Assembly (NCBI RefSeq): GCF_036375055.1
Contig: NZ_DASUSQ010000004.1
Coordinates: 1-64,000, forward strand
DNA: 64,000 bases
Direction of reading: 5' to 3'
Source of the DNA: Umezawaea sp036375055
GTDB lineage: Bacteria; Actinomycetota; Actinomycetes; Mycobacteriales; Pseudonocardiaceae
Shown: in pieces, positions 24,954-33,188 of the stretch
Position numbering within the stretch: position 1 is the stretch's first letter
How the letters are laid out: the number at the start of each line of letters is the position of its first letter
The notes under the pieces: model-generated
Told to the model about the DNA's origin: nothing
Databases searched by the model: none
Seen by the model: the letters and a program-made list of their open reading frames with translations, nothing else
Made by a program: the position numbers and the translations under genes

Positions 24954-25186
24954 GGTCGCCACCCTCTTCGTCGTCGTCGAATGACCGCGATCAACCTTGC
25001 CACGCCGGGAACGGCGCTTCCGGGTCGTTTCCTTGACAGATCGGGGTCAGTCGCGCACCCCACGCGTCCTTCGAACGGCCGAGCCCGCTCGGGTGGTGTC
25101 GATCGCGGCGCGGACGTTCGGGCTACGGGATCCCTACCTTGGGAGTACCACTCGAGCGGCTCCGAGTATGTGAGCGAGGTTCGACC

Positions 25187-26164
25187 ATGGTCGAGTTCGA
25201 CACCGGCGCACCGGGGGACGACGCTTCACGTCCGGTGCACCAGCACAGCGGGATGGCCGAGGTGCGGCACGTGGAGTCGGCGACGAAGCAGTTCCGCGCC
25301 CTCGACTACCGGTTCGGCGGGGAGTCCTGCCGCGAGGCGGTCCTCACCCTCTCGTCGTGGAGCGAGCGGGTGCTCTCCCACTCCAGCACCACGGAGACCG
25401 TGCGGGGCAAACTGGGCTCCGCCATGGCGGACCTGCACAACCTCGCGGCGTGGACGTGCTTCGACTCGGCCGAGGAGGTCCTGGCGTGGATCCACGTGCG
25501 CCGCGCCTCGGAGTTGGCCGCGCTGGTGGGCAACCACGACCTGACCGCCAACATCCTCTACCGGACGGGGCGCTTCCACCTGCACCACGACGTCCTCGAC
25601 GAGGCGCTGACGGCGTTCCGGCTCGGCGAGGTGACGGCGCGGAGGGCGGAGTGCGGGCTGAGCGTGGCGATCCTGTGCGTCAACCAGGCGTGGACGCACG
25701 CCAGGATGGGCGACAGGGACCTGGCGCTGACGCGGATGGGCACCGCGCGGGACGCCTTCGAGGCGGCCGACCGCGGTGCGCCGCCGACGTGGTCGGCGTT
25801 CTTCGACGAGGTCGACCTGGAGGCGATGACCGGGATCGTCTACACCGAACTGGCGCGCTCGGTCGACCCGGCCTACACGTCGTTCGCGATCCCGCCGCTC
25901 ACCTCGGCCATCGCCAACTACCCGGAGGGGATGACCAGGAGCCGGGCGCTGAGCCAGATCGCGCTGACCCTGAACCACGCGCTGGAGCGGGACTTCGAGC
26001 ACGCGGCCAAGGTCGGTCTCCAGGCCGTGGACTCCTCGGCGAAGGTCTCGTCGACGCGCACCAAGGACCGGCTGCGCGCGCTGCGCGGCCTCGTGTCCCT
26101 CTTCGCCGACGACGACATGCGCGCACTGGTCGAGCGGATCGACCGCTTCACCCGTGCCGCCTGA
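25187..26164 (+). CDS. TPR-like hypothetical protein without an HTH
   Basis: The 325-aa protein is nearly all alpha-helical with TPR-like repeats (AWIHVRRASELAALVGNHDL, TANILYRTGRFHLHHDVLDEALTAFRLGEV, AWTHARMGDRDLALTRMGTARDAFEAADRG). It resembles the C-terminal sensor half of actinomycete XRE-TPR regulators. The usual N-terminal XRE helix-turn-helix is not present; residues 1-40 are short and acidic. GCGAGG precedes the ATG at 25187. The gene is preceded by a 233-bp gap containing its promoter and that of the divergent coiled-coil gene. Its role is probably protein-protein interaction, by inference. Confidence 0.75.
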   Translation: MVEFDTGAPGDDASRPVHQHSGMAEVRHVESATKQFRALDYRFGGESCREAVLTLSSWSERVLSHSSTTETVRGKLGSAMADLHNLAAWTCFDSAEEVLAWIHVRRASELAALVGNHDLTANILYRTGRFHLHHDVLDEALTAFRLGEVTARRAECGLSVAILCVNQAWTHARMGDRDLALTRMGTARDAFEAADRGAPPTWSAFFDEVDLEAMTGIVYTELARSVDPAYTSFAIPPLTSAIANYPEGMTRSRALSQIALTLNHALERDFEHAAKVGLQAVDSSAKVSSTRTKDRLRALRGLVSLFADDDMRALVERIDRFTRAA

Positions 26165-26176
26165 CCGGCCGGCACC

Positions 26177-27049
26177 TCACGGCAGGATGCCGAGGGACTT
26201 GGCGTGCAGGACGGTGGCGAGCCGGTCCGCGGTGCCGAGCTTGCGGTACAGGTGCTGGAGGTGCCGGTGGACGGTGCGCGGCGAGATGTCGAGCCTGCGG
26301 GCGATGGCGTCGGCGGTCAGGCCCTCGGCGAGCACCGCCAGCACCGTGTGCTCCCGCTGGGTCAGGCGGTGGCGGCCCGCGTCGACCAACCGCACCACCG
26401 GCGCGATCGCGTCGTCGGGGCGGTACCGCCCGGCTTCGTCGAGGACGGCCGCCAGCGACGCGGGGGCCCGGTGGGGGTCGTGCGCCACGACCAGCAGGAT
26501 CGGGGTGCGGGGCCCGCGCCGGACGAGGTGGTCGAGCAGCGCGATCGACGCGGGGTCGGCGTGGTGGACGCCGTCGAGCAGCACCACCGTCCCCGCGGGC
26601 CCGGACATCGCGTCCAGCGTCGCCGCCACGGCCCGGTGCAGCCGGTGGTGCTCCGCGTCGGCCACGCCCAGCGCCTCCCGCGCCCAACCCGGTGTGCGCA
26701 GCGACCGGAACAGCCCGCGCAGCAGCAGGTTCGCGTCCTGCTCCAGCTCCGTGAACTCCTCGGGGTTCCCGGTGGCGTGCTCGAACGCGTCCGCGAACAC
26801 CCCGTAGGGCGACGACCGCTCGTCGGCGCGACCGCGCAGCACCGGCAGTTCGTTGCCGCCCGCCAGCAGCGCGTACGCGTCCAGCAGCCGCGTCCGTGCC
26901 AGGTCCGACCGCTCGGCGACCGGGACCACCCTCACCCCCGGCCGGTCGTCGCTCGCCAGCAGGCTCGCGAACAGGTCCGACGCCGCGTCGTGCTCCGCGG
27001 CGGTCGGATCGGGCAGGGGTTCGACCGAACCGTGGACAGCGATGCTCAT
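26177..27049 (-). CDS. LuxR-family regulator with degenerate STAND ATPase domain
   Basis: The 290-aa protein ends in a canonical LuxR HTH (about 228-285; LTQREHTVLAVLAEGLTADAIARRLDISPRTVHRHLQHLYRKLG). The N-terminal region aligns by eye to the start of large LAL ATPases. Where they carry GEAGIGKSRLLDE, this protein has VAERSDLARTRLLDA, with no glycines or lysine. A Walker-B-like TVVLLDGVHHADP remains. It is about a third of the usual length, with the TPR middle missing. It may act as an ATP-independent regulator. The target is unknown. Confidence 0.85.
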   Translation of the reverse strand: MSIAVHGSVEPLPDPTAAEHDAASDLFASLLASDDRPGVRVVPVAERSDLARTRLLDAYALLAGGNELPVLRGRADERSSPYGVFADAFEHATGNPEEFTELEQDANLLLRGLFRSLRTPGWAREALGVADAEHHRLHRAVAATLDAMSGPAGTVVLLDGVHHADPASIALLDHLVRRGPRTPILLVVAHDPHRAPASLAAVLDEAGRYRPDDAIAPVVRLVDAGRHRLTQREHTVLAVLAEGLTADAIARRLDISPRTVHRHLQHLYRKLGTADRLATVLHAKSLGILP

Positions 27050-27190
27050 CCCAGGCCCCCATCAGTTGTTCGACGGTCGGGCATAGCCATACCACCAGAC
27101 ACAGAGGGACCAGACGGGTGACAAATACGTGTTCGGGCCGACGAATCCGCCGGAGTGGGGAAAATGCCACGTCGCGCGACGGCCGGGCCG

Positions 27191-27931
27191 CTACCGCGTC
27201 GTGCGCTCGATGAGGGCCGCGACGCCGTCCAGGTACAGGTTCAGCCCGAACAGCCCGTCGACCTCCTCGTCGTAGGGGACGTCCGCGTCGAACACGCCGG
27301 AGGCGACCAGCTTGCTCAACGCCGGGAACCGCTCCGGGTCGACCACGGCCGCCAGCGCCCGCCCGTACTGCCGCCCGAACGCCTCCGGGTTCTCCTGGTA
27401 GCCCGCGGCCAGGTCGGTGCTCAGCCGCGCCTCGCCCTGGACGTAGGTCAGCAGCCCCATCACCACGCCGACCTTGGAGTCCTCCGACAGCCCGCTGTCC
27501 CCCAGCGCTCCGAGCGCCCGGTCGAACCAGGAGAGGTTGTTCGGACCGACCGGCGGTCCGCTGATGGGGAGGTGCACCACCCAGGGGTGCTCGCGCAGCG
27601 CGTCGAGCACGCCCCGCACCCAGACCGTCAGCGCCGCGCGCCACTCCAGCCCCTCCGGCAGCGCGGGCGCGGGCCCGATCGCCGCGTCGGCCATGAGCAG
27701 CAGCAGGTCGTTCTTGCTCTTCACGTGCCGGTAGAGCGCCATCGTGGCGTTGCCGAGCCGCTCGGCGACCTTGGCCATCGACACCGCGCCGATCCCGTCG
27801 GCGTCCGCGACCTCGACGGCGGCGCGGGTGATGTCGGCGACCGTGAGCGACGGTTTCCGGCCGCGCCGCGCGGTGTCGCGCAGCCCCCAGAGCAGGGCCA
27901 CCTCGGCGGGCAGGTCGTTCTCCTCGGTCAT
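27191..27931 (-). CDS. TetR-family regulator, divergent from an ABC exporter
   Basis: The 246-aa protein has a TetR HTH (about 30-75; RAAVEVADADGIGAVSMAKVAERLGNATMALYRHVKSKNDL) and a TetR_C-type C-terminal domain of the kind found in tetracycline- and anthracycline-export repressors. It is divergent from the DrrAB-like exporter genes at 28032, and the gap has palindromes suited to a TetR dimer. The likely role is drug-responsive repression of the exporter. The ligand is unknown. Confidence 0.92.
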   Translation of the reverse strand: MTEENDLPAEVALLWGLRDTARRGRKPSLTVADITRAAVEVADADGIGAVSMAKVAERLGNATMALYRHVKSKNDLLLLMADAAIGPAPALPEGLEWRAALTVWVRGVLDALREHPWVVHLPISGPPVGPNNLSWFDRALGALGDSGLSEDSKVGVVMGLLTYVQGEARLSTDLAAGYQENPEAFGRQYGRALAAVVDPERFPALSKLVASGVFDADVPYDEEVDGLFGLNLYLDGVAALIERTTR

Positions 27932-27981
27932 CCGCTCCCTCTCGTCCGAGCCAGTCTAGGAAAGCCCCTTCCGATCGCTTA

Positions 27982-28012
27982 TGCGTATGAGATACGCTTT
28001 TAAGCGTACGCA
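27982..28012. promoter_or_regulatory. Candidate TetR operator of the exporter
   Basis: GCGTAT-GAG-ATACGC (27983-27997) is a perfect palindrome. GCGTACGC (28004-28011) is a second. TGCGTA at 27982 and TACGCA at 28007 also form outer arms. The site ends 20 bp before the exporter GTG start and 50 bp from the TetR start, so it can control both. Confidence 0.6.
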
Positions 28013-28031
28013 CTACGCACAAGGGGGACCG

Positions 28032-28946
28032 GTGATCGTCGAAGCAGAGGGCCTGACGAAGCGCTACGGCGCGACAACGGTGTTGGACGGTGTCGACCTG
28101 CGGGTCGAGCGGGGCACGGTCGTCGCCCTGCTGGGCCCGAACGGCGCGGGCAAGACCACCACCGTCCGCATCCTGACGACGTTGACCAGGCCGAGCGCGG
28201 GCACCGCACGGGTGGCGGGCCACGACGTCGTGCGCGAACCGGCGAAGGTCCGCGCCACCATCAGCCTCACCGGCCAGTTCGCGGCCGTGGACGAGCAGCA
28301 GACCGGCCGGGAGAACCTGGTCGTGATCGGCAGGCTCATGCACCTGGGCCCGGCGGCCGGGCGCCGCGCGGCCGACCTGCTGGACCGCTTCGACCTCGTG
28401 GACGCCGCGGACCGGCGGGTCAAGACCTACAGCGGCGGCATGAGGCGCCGCCTCGACCTCGCGATGAGCCTGGTGTCGAACCCCGAGGTGATCTTCCTGG
28501 ACGAGCCGACCACCGGCCTCGACCCGGTCAGCAGGTCGACCGTGTGGGACGCCGTCAAGGACCTGGTGACCTCGGGCACGACCGTCGTCCTGACCACCCA
28601 GTACCTGGAGGAGGCCGACCGGCTGGCCGACCACGTCGCCCTGCTGCACCGCGGGAGGGTCGCGGTGCAGGGCACCACGGACGAGGTGAAGTCACGGGTG
28701 GGGGGCCACCGCCTGACCCTCGGCTTCACCGCCGAGCCGGACGCCGCCCGCGCGGCGGAACTGCTGTCCGCCCAGCAGGTGGACGGCCCGCTGACCCTGG
28801 GCCTCCCGTCGGACGGCACCGCCGCCCACCAGCACCACGTCCTGGACACCCTGCGCGCGGCGGGGGTGCCGGTCGCCACGGTCGGCTCCCACCGCCCGAC
28901 CCTGGACGACGTGTTCCTCGCGTTCACCGGTGGAGCGACCCGATGA
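28032..28946 (+). CDS. ABC exporter ATP-binding protein, DrrA-like
   Basis: The 304-aa protein is a DrrA/daunorubicin-resistance-type ATPase. It has Walker A GPNGAGKTTT (near residue 38), signature YSGGMRRRLDLA, Walker B VIFLDEPTTGLDP and a switch His region TTQYLEEADRLADHV. A DrrA-type C-terminal extension (HRPTLDDVFLAFTGG) ends the protein. It energises export of a hydrophobic drug or lipid with the permease encoded next, whose ATG overlaps this TGA (ATGA). AAGGGGGACCG precedes the GTG at 28032. Confidence 0.95.
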   Translation: MIVEAEGLTKRYGATTVLDGVDLRVERGTVVALLGPNGAGKTTTVRILTTLTRPSAGTARVAGHDVVREPAKVRATISLTGQFAAVDEQQTGRENLVVIGRLMHLGPAAGRRAADLLDRFDLVDAADRRVKTYSGGMRRRLDLAMSLVSNPEVIFLDEPTTGLDPVSRSTVWDAVKDLVTSGTTVVLTTQYLEEADRLADHVALLHRGRVAVQGTTDEVKSRVGGHRLTLGFTAEPDAARAAELLSAQQVDGPLTLGLPSDGTAAHQHHVLDTLRAAGVPVATVGSHRPTLDDVFLAFTGGATR

Positions 28947-29722
28947 CCGCCGCGCACACGGGCTTCGCCAACGCCCTCTCCGACCACCTGACCCTGATCG
29001 GCCGCTGCGTCCGCCTCACCCGGCGCAACACCGAGACGCTGGTGATGTCGATCGCCCTCCCGCTGCTGATGATGCTGCTGTTCGTCTACGTCTTCGGCGG
29101 CGCGATCACCACCGGGACCGCGTACCTGGACTACGTGGTGCCGGGGATCGTCCTGCTCTGCACCGGCTACGGGGCCGCCTCCACCGCCATGGCCGTCACG
29201 AACGACATGACGACCGGCATGATCGACCGGCTCAGGACCCTTCCCGTCCGCGGCTCGGCCGTGCTCACCGGGCACGTGGCGGCCAGCGTCGTCCGCAACG
29301 CCGCGTCCACCACGATCGTCGTCTCCGCCGCCGTCGCCCTGGGGTTCCGGCCGAGCGCGACCGTCGTGGAGTGGCTGCTGGTGGCGGGCCTGCTGCTGCT
29401 CTACGTCCTTGCTCTCTCCTGGCTCGCCGCGGGCCTGGGCGTGATCGCGAAGTCGGTCGAGTCGGCCAGCGCGCTCACCTTCGTGATGCTGTTCCTGCCG
29501 TACCTCAGCAGCGCCTTCGTCCCGACGCACACCATGCCCGCCTTCCTCGGGAGCATCAGCGAGCACCAGCCGATCACCCCGGTGATCGAGACCGTGCGGG
29601 CGCTGCTGACCGGCACCCCCGTCGGCGACAACGGCCTGCTCGCCGTCCTGTGGTGCACGGGCCTGCTCGCGGCGTCGGTCGCGTTCGCCACGTGGCTGTT
29701 CCGCCGCCGCGCCGCGGCGTGA
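28943..29722 (+). CDS. ABC-2 type permease, DrrB-like
   Basis: The 259-aa integral membrane protein has about six hydrophobic segments (for example LVMSIALPLLMMLLFVYVFG, YVVPGIVLLCTGYGAASTAM, LLVAGLLLLYVLALSWLAAG, ALTFVMLFLPYLSSAFVP). The ABC-2 signature region EHQPITPVIETVRALLTG lies near residue 210. It pairs with the DrrA-like ATPase upstream, to which it is translationally coupled. The exporter's substrate is not determined by sequence. Confidence 0.93.
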   Translation: MTAAHTGFANALSDHLTLIGRCVRLTRRNTETLVMSIALPLLMMLLFVYVFGGAITTGTAYLDYVVPGIVLLCTGYGAASTAMAVTNDMTTGMIDRLRTLPVRGSAVLTGHVAASVVRNAASTTIVVSAAVALGFRPSATVVEWLLVAGLLLLYVLALSWLAAGLGVIAKSVESASALTFVMLFLPYLSSAFVPTHTMPAFLGSISEHQPITPVIETVRALLTGTPVGDNGLLAVLWCTGLLAASVAFATWLFRRRAAA

Positions 29723-29737
29723 CGACGAAACCCCTAC

Positions 29738-29764
29738 GCGTCCCCCGGCCGCGGAGGGGGTCGC
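29738..29764 (+). terminator. Terminator of the exporter operon
   Basis: GCGTCCCCC and GGGGGTCGC pair with one T-T mismatch around a 9-nt loop, 15 bp after the permease stop. Confidence 0.55.
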
Positions 29765-29876
29765 GGGGGAACGGGCGGTCGGCCATCACCCGGAGGTAGC
29801 AATCCGCGCGGGGCGGGCGCTACGGCATCAGGACGATCGCGCCCGCCCTCCGCGGGGCTCCGGGGGGCCTCCTCGG

Positions 29877-29911
29877 CCGCCACCCCGAGCTGTACCGGCT
29901 CGGGGTGGCGG
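29877..29911. terminator. Perfect 14-bp hairpin in the exporter/flavoprotein gap
   Basis: CCGCCACCCCGAGC and GCTCGGGGTGGCGG form a perfect 14-bp stem with loop TGTACCG. It lies in the 379-bp gap 29723-30101, which otherwise holds an AT-rich promoter-like tract (about 30015-30055, with TATAAC) before the flavoprotein gene. Confidence 0.6.
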
Positions 29912-30101
29912 AACCGCGTGATCGCATCCGATCCGAGACGCGACTCCGCTCCCCAACACCCTCCCACCTGCGAGGACAGCGACTGGAGACACCCGTAGAA
30001 CACCCCTGAACGCGAATGATATTCACCAAAAAACGGCGTCATATAACGATGTTTTAGGGGTTAGCAGGGGTAGGAGTACTGCGCCGAAGGGAGGAATCTC
30101 A

Positions 30102-31853
30102 GTGGGGTGCCCTTACCGGAGAGCAGCCAGACAGGGGTTGCTCCGATCTTCGAGCGGAGTCGCGTTGACGACACAACGAAGTGACTGGGATGCCATCGTC
30201 GTCGGTGGAGGTCTCGGCGGCCTGACGAGCGCCGCGTACCTGGCCGCCAGCGGACGCAAGGTGCTCGTGCTGGAGCAACACGACTGGGCGGGTGGCAACA
30301 GCCACGTGTTCCGGAGGCGGAGGAAGTACGAGTTCGACGTCGGCGTCCACTACCTCGGCGACTGCGGGGAGGACGGGATCATCCCGACCGTGCTGCGCGG
30401 TCTCGGGGCCGAGGGCAGGGTGGAGTTCCACCAGCTCAACCCCGACGGGTTCGACAAGATCGTGATGCCCGGCCTCACGTTCGACGTGCCGTCGGACTGG
30501 GAGGAGTACCGGCAGCGCCTGGAAGCGGCGTTCCCCGACGAGGTCGAGGGGATCCGCGAGTACTGCGAGGTCGTCCGGGCGACCGGCGGCGAGCAGCACT
30601 TCGCGCTCGGCTGGGCGCCGGACATGCCGTTCGAGGAGATCATGGAGGGCACGCAGTACCTCCAGGGCTGGGGCTGGCACAAGCTGGTCACGCTGTTCGA
30701 CCACTGCAAGCTCTCGACGCGGCTGCGGACCGTGCTGGCCGCCCAGTCCCCGAACTACGGCCTCGGCCCGACCGAGGTGTCCGTCGCGACGCACTCGATG
30801 ATCACCGACCACTACATCCGAGGCGCCTACCACCCGGTGGGCGGCGGCCAGATGATCGCGGCCACGCTGACCGAGGTCATCGAGGCGCACGGCGGCGAGA
30901 TGCGCACCAACTCCCAGGTGGACCGGATCCAGGTCGTCGACAACACCGTCAGGGGCGTGGTGCTGGAGGACGGCACCGAGCTGACGTCCCCGCTGGTGAT
31001 CTCCAACGCCGACTACCGGCGCACGATCCTCGACCTGGTGGGGCCCGAGCACTTCTCGCCGGAACTGGTGCGCGACACCGAGGAAGCGTCGATGGGCCTG
31101 CCGTTCGCGACGGTCTACGTGGCGCTGGACCGCGAGCTGGACACGCGGCCCGAGGACGCCAACATGTGGTGGTACGCCGGGGACGACATCGAGCACCTGT
31201 ACGAGAGCCTGCACAACGACGGGCAGCCGGAGGAGATCAAGCACCTGTTCATCTCCTTCGCCTCGCGCAAGGACGGCGACTCGCGGCACATGCACCCGAA
31301 GGGCCACTCGACGTTCCAGCTGATCACGCTGTGCCCGCCCGGCTACGAGGGCTGGGGTGTGGAGAGCGGCCCCGCCGACGGCGGGAAGTACCGCCGCGAC
31401 CCGAACTACCTGGCCGAGAAGGAGCGCTTCACCGAGGCCGTCGTGAAGGCCGGTGAACGGGCGCTCGGCCCGTTCCGCGACAGCATCGTGCACCTGGAGA
31501 TGGCGTCGCCGCTCACGCAGGAGCGCTACACCCGCTCGTCCGGCGGCACCCCGTTCGGCATGGCCAAGTGGGGCGACGCGGGCCAGCGGCCGGTGTTCGA
31601 GACCGGTGTGGGAGGCCTGTACGTCGTCGGCCAGAGCACGCAGTTCGGCAGCGGCATCACCGGCGTGATGGCGGGCGGCGTGGTGTGCGCGGGCCAGATC
31701 ATCGGCAGGCCCCTGCTGTTCGGCGAGATCGCGAAGGGCTCGGTCGTCGGCAACAGGGAACTCCTGCCGGAGCGCCCGGCGGGCTGGGACCCGGTGGCCG
31801 TCTCGCGCGGCGCCGCCCGCGCCAACGCGCGCGGCCTGGCCACGCTGGCCTGA
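30102..31853 (+). CDS. CrtI/RetSat-like FAD-dependent oxidoreductase
   Basis: The 583-aa flavoprotein has an FAD-binding motif DAIVVGGGLGGLTSAAYLAASG near residue 30, followed by VLEQHDWAGGNSHVFRRRRKYEFDVGVHYLG. This arrangement is typical of phytoene desaturases and all-trans-retinol 13,14-reductases. The C-terminal motif GGTPFGMAKWGDAG...GLYVVGQSTQFGSGITGVMAGGVVCAGQIIG closes the FAD site. The substrate is likely a polyene or other isoprenoid, but no other carotenoid genes are nearby. GGGAGGAATCTCA precedes the GTG at 30102; a TTG at 30165 is the alternative and removes 21 residues. Confidence 0.87.
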   Translation: MGCPYRRAARQGLLRSSSGVALTTQRSDWDAIVVGGGLGGLTSAAYLAASGRKVLVLEQHDWAGGNSHVFRRRRKYEFDVGVHYLGDCGEDGIIPTVLRGLGAEGRVEFHQLNPDGFDKIVMPGLTFDVPSDWEEYRQRLEAAFPDEVEGIREYCEVVRATGGEQHFALGWAPDMPFEEIMEGTQYLQGWGWHKLVTLFDHCKLSTRLRTVLAAQSPNYGLGPTEVSVATHSMITDHYIRGAYHPVGGGQMIAATLTEVIEAHGGEMRTNSQVDRIQVVDNTVRGVVLEDGTELTSPLVISNADYRRTILDLVGPEHFSPELVRDTEEASMGLPFATVYVALDRELDTRPEDANMWWYAGDDIEHLYESLHNDGQPEEIKHLFISFASRKDGDSRHMHPKGHSTFQLITLCPPGYEGWGVESGPADGGKYRRDPNYLAEKERFTEAVVKAGERALGPFRDSIVHLEMASPLTQERYTRSSGGTPFGMAKWGDAGQRPVFETGVGGLYVVGQSTQFGSGITGVMAGGVVCAGQIIGRPLLFGEIAKGSVVGNRELLPERPAGWDPVAVSRGAARANARGLATLA

Positions 31854-31873
31854 CCGCACCGCCCCTCCCGTCC

Positions 31874-31903
31874 AACGGGGGACCGCCTCGGCGGTCCCCC
31901 GTT
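31874..31903 (+). terminator. Terminator after the flavoprotein gene
   Basis: AACGGGGGACCGC and GCGGTCCCCCGTT form a perfect 13-bp stem with loop CTCG, followed by T. It begins 21 bp past the stop codon. Confidence 0.85.
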
Positions 31904-32106
31904 TCGGCGTGCCCGGCGTTCGGGCCGCGATTCCCCTCCCGCGGTGGAATCGCACCACCGGGTCCGCACGTCACCTGCGACTTCCCCGGCGGCTCCGGCG
32001 CGCGCTCCTGAATCCGTTTAACCAAGCCGAATCCTCATCCGATCCGGCGTCGTGGCCTGCTACTTTCCGTCATCACCAGTGACGCACACGTACCACGGAG
32101 GCCCCG

Positions 32107-32955
32107 ATGACCGCCGCCATCCCCAAGCGGGTCGTCAACATCATCATCGGGCGCAAGCTCGAAGCACTGCGCAACGCGTGCTCGATGAGCCAGGCGGAGG
32201 CGGGCAAGCTGCTCGACTGCACGCAGAACAAGATCGGCAACATCGAGCGCGGCGAGAGCGGCGTCAAGATCCCCGACCTGACGACGCTGCTCGACGGCTA
32301 CCACACCGACGCCCCCCTCCGCCACGACCTGCTCGACATGGCCCGCGGCCGGGAGGGCAGGTACTCCCCGAAGTCCCTGCGCGCCCGCTTCCACGGCACC
32401 ATGCGCGAGGTCGTCGACCTGGAGAACAGCGCGCACTACCTGTGGCAGCACACCTCGATGACCATTCCGGGGCTGCTCCAGACCGAGGCCTACACGCGGC
32501 ACCTGATGCGCTCGGTCCGACCGTCGCGAACAGCCGAGGCGATAGAGGAGGCGACGGTGAACAGGCTGGAGCGCCAACAGGTGCTGGAGAACCCCGACCG
32601 CCGGTTCTGGTTCATCATCGACCAGGCCGCGTTCGAGCGCATGGCCAACATGTCCGGCAGCAACGCGATTCGGCGTGGTCAGAAGGACCACATCGCTGGG
32701 ATGATCGACCGTCCCAACGTGGAGGTCCAGATCGTGCCGTGGGAAGTCGGGTACTACTGGGGCCAGGAGTCGAACTACACGGTCTTCGGGTTCGACAGCG
32801 AGCCACCGGTCGAGGTGGTCCACGTAGAAGGGGTCAGGGACGGCAAGGTCACGGCCGAGGAGGAAGAGGTCGCCGACTTCCTCGAAGTGTGGGAGCAGCA
32901 GAAGGCCGCCGCACTGGGGCCCGAGCAGTCCCGCACCTTCCTGCTCGCGAGGTGA
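32107..32955 (+). CDS. XRE-family regulator with DUF5753 (Scr1-like)
   Basis: The 282-aa protein has an N-terminal XRE HTH (about 12-70; LEALRNACSMSQAEAGKLLDCTQNKIGNIERGE). The C-terminal DUF5753 domain (about 95-280; TSMTIPGLLQTEAYTRHLMR, FIIDQAAFERM, VEVQIVPWEVGYYWGQ) follows. This family is hugely expanded in actinomycetes and is usually followed by a DUF397 gene, as here 26 bp downstream. Such pairs resemble Scr1/Scr2 and act as paired regulator and small antagonist in studied cases. CGGAGGCCCC precedes the ATG. Confidence 0.93.
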   Translation: MTAAIPKRVVNIIIGRKLEALRNACSMSQAEAGKLLDCTQNKIGNIERGESGVKIPDLTTLLDGYHTDAPLRHDLLDMARGREGRYSPKSLRARFHGTMREVVDLENSAHYLWQHTSMTIPGLLQTEAYTRHLMRSVRPSRTAEAIEEATVNRLERQQVLENPDRRFWFIIDQAAFERMANMSGSNAIRRGQKDHIAGMIDRPNVEVQIVPWEVGYYWGQESNYTVFGFDSEPPVEVVHVEGVRDGKVTAEEEEVADFLEVWEQQKAAALGPEQSRTFLLAR

Positions 32956-32981
32956 CATCCAGGAAGGAACGTGACCCGCAC

Positions 32982-33188
32982 ATGACCGACACCCGCCCGA
33001 CGCCGCGAGCCCCCACGATCTCCGGGTGGCGCAAGGCGACCTACAGCAACCCCGACCAGTCGTGCGTCGAGATCGGCCACCTCGGTGCCGCCGTGGGGGT
33101 GCGCGACACCAAGAACCGGACCGCGGGCACCCTGGCGTTCCCGAAGGGGGCCTGGGTCCGGTTCCTGTCGCAGGTCACCCGGACTTGA
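32982..33188 (+). CDS. DUF397 small protein
   Basis: The 68-aa protein matches DUF397: GWRKATYSNPDQSCVEIGHL, then AVGVRDTKNRTAGTLAFPKGAWVRFL. It is the partner of the XRE/DUF5753 regulator just upstream and probably interacts with it. The ATG at 32982 follows AGGAAGGAACG. Its 3' end overlaps the convergent NACHT gene by 14 bp, so no bidirectional terminator fits between them. Confidence 0.94.
   Translation: MTDTRPTPRAPTISGWRKATYSNPDQSCVEIGHLGAAVGVRDTKNRTAGTLAFPKGAWVRFLSQVTRT

Noticed and set aside
26148..28649. Long minus-strand open frame spanning the LuxR, TetR and exporter genes
   Set aside because: Composition is Arg/Gly/Ala/Pro-rich without domains, and it is antisense or out of frame to genes with clear motifs.
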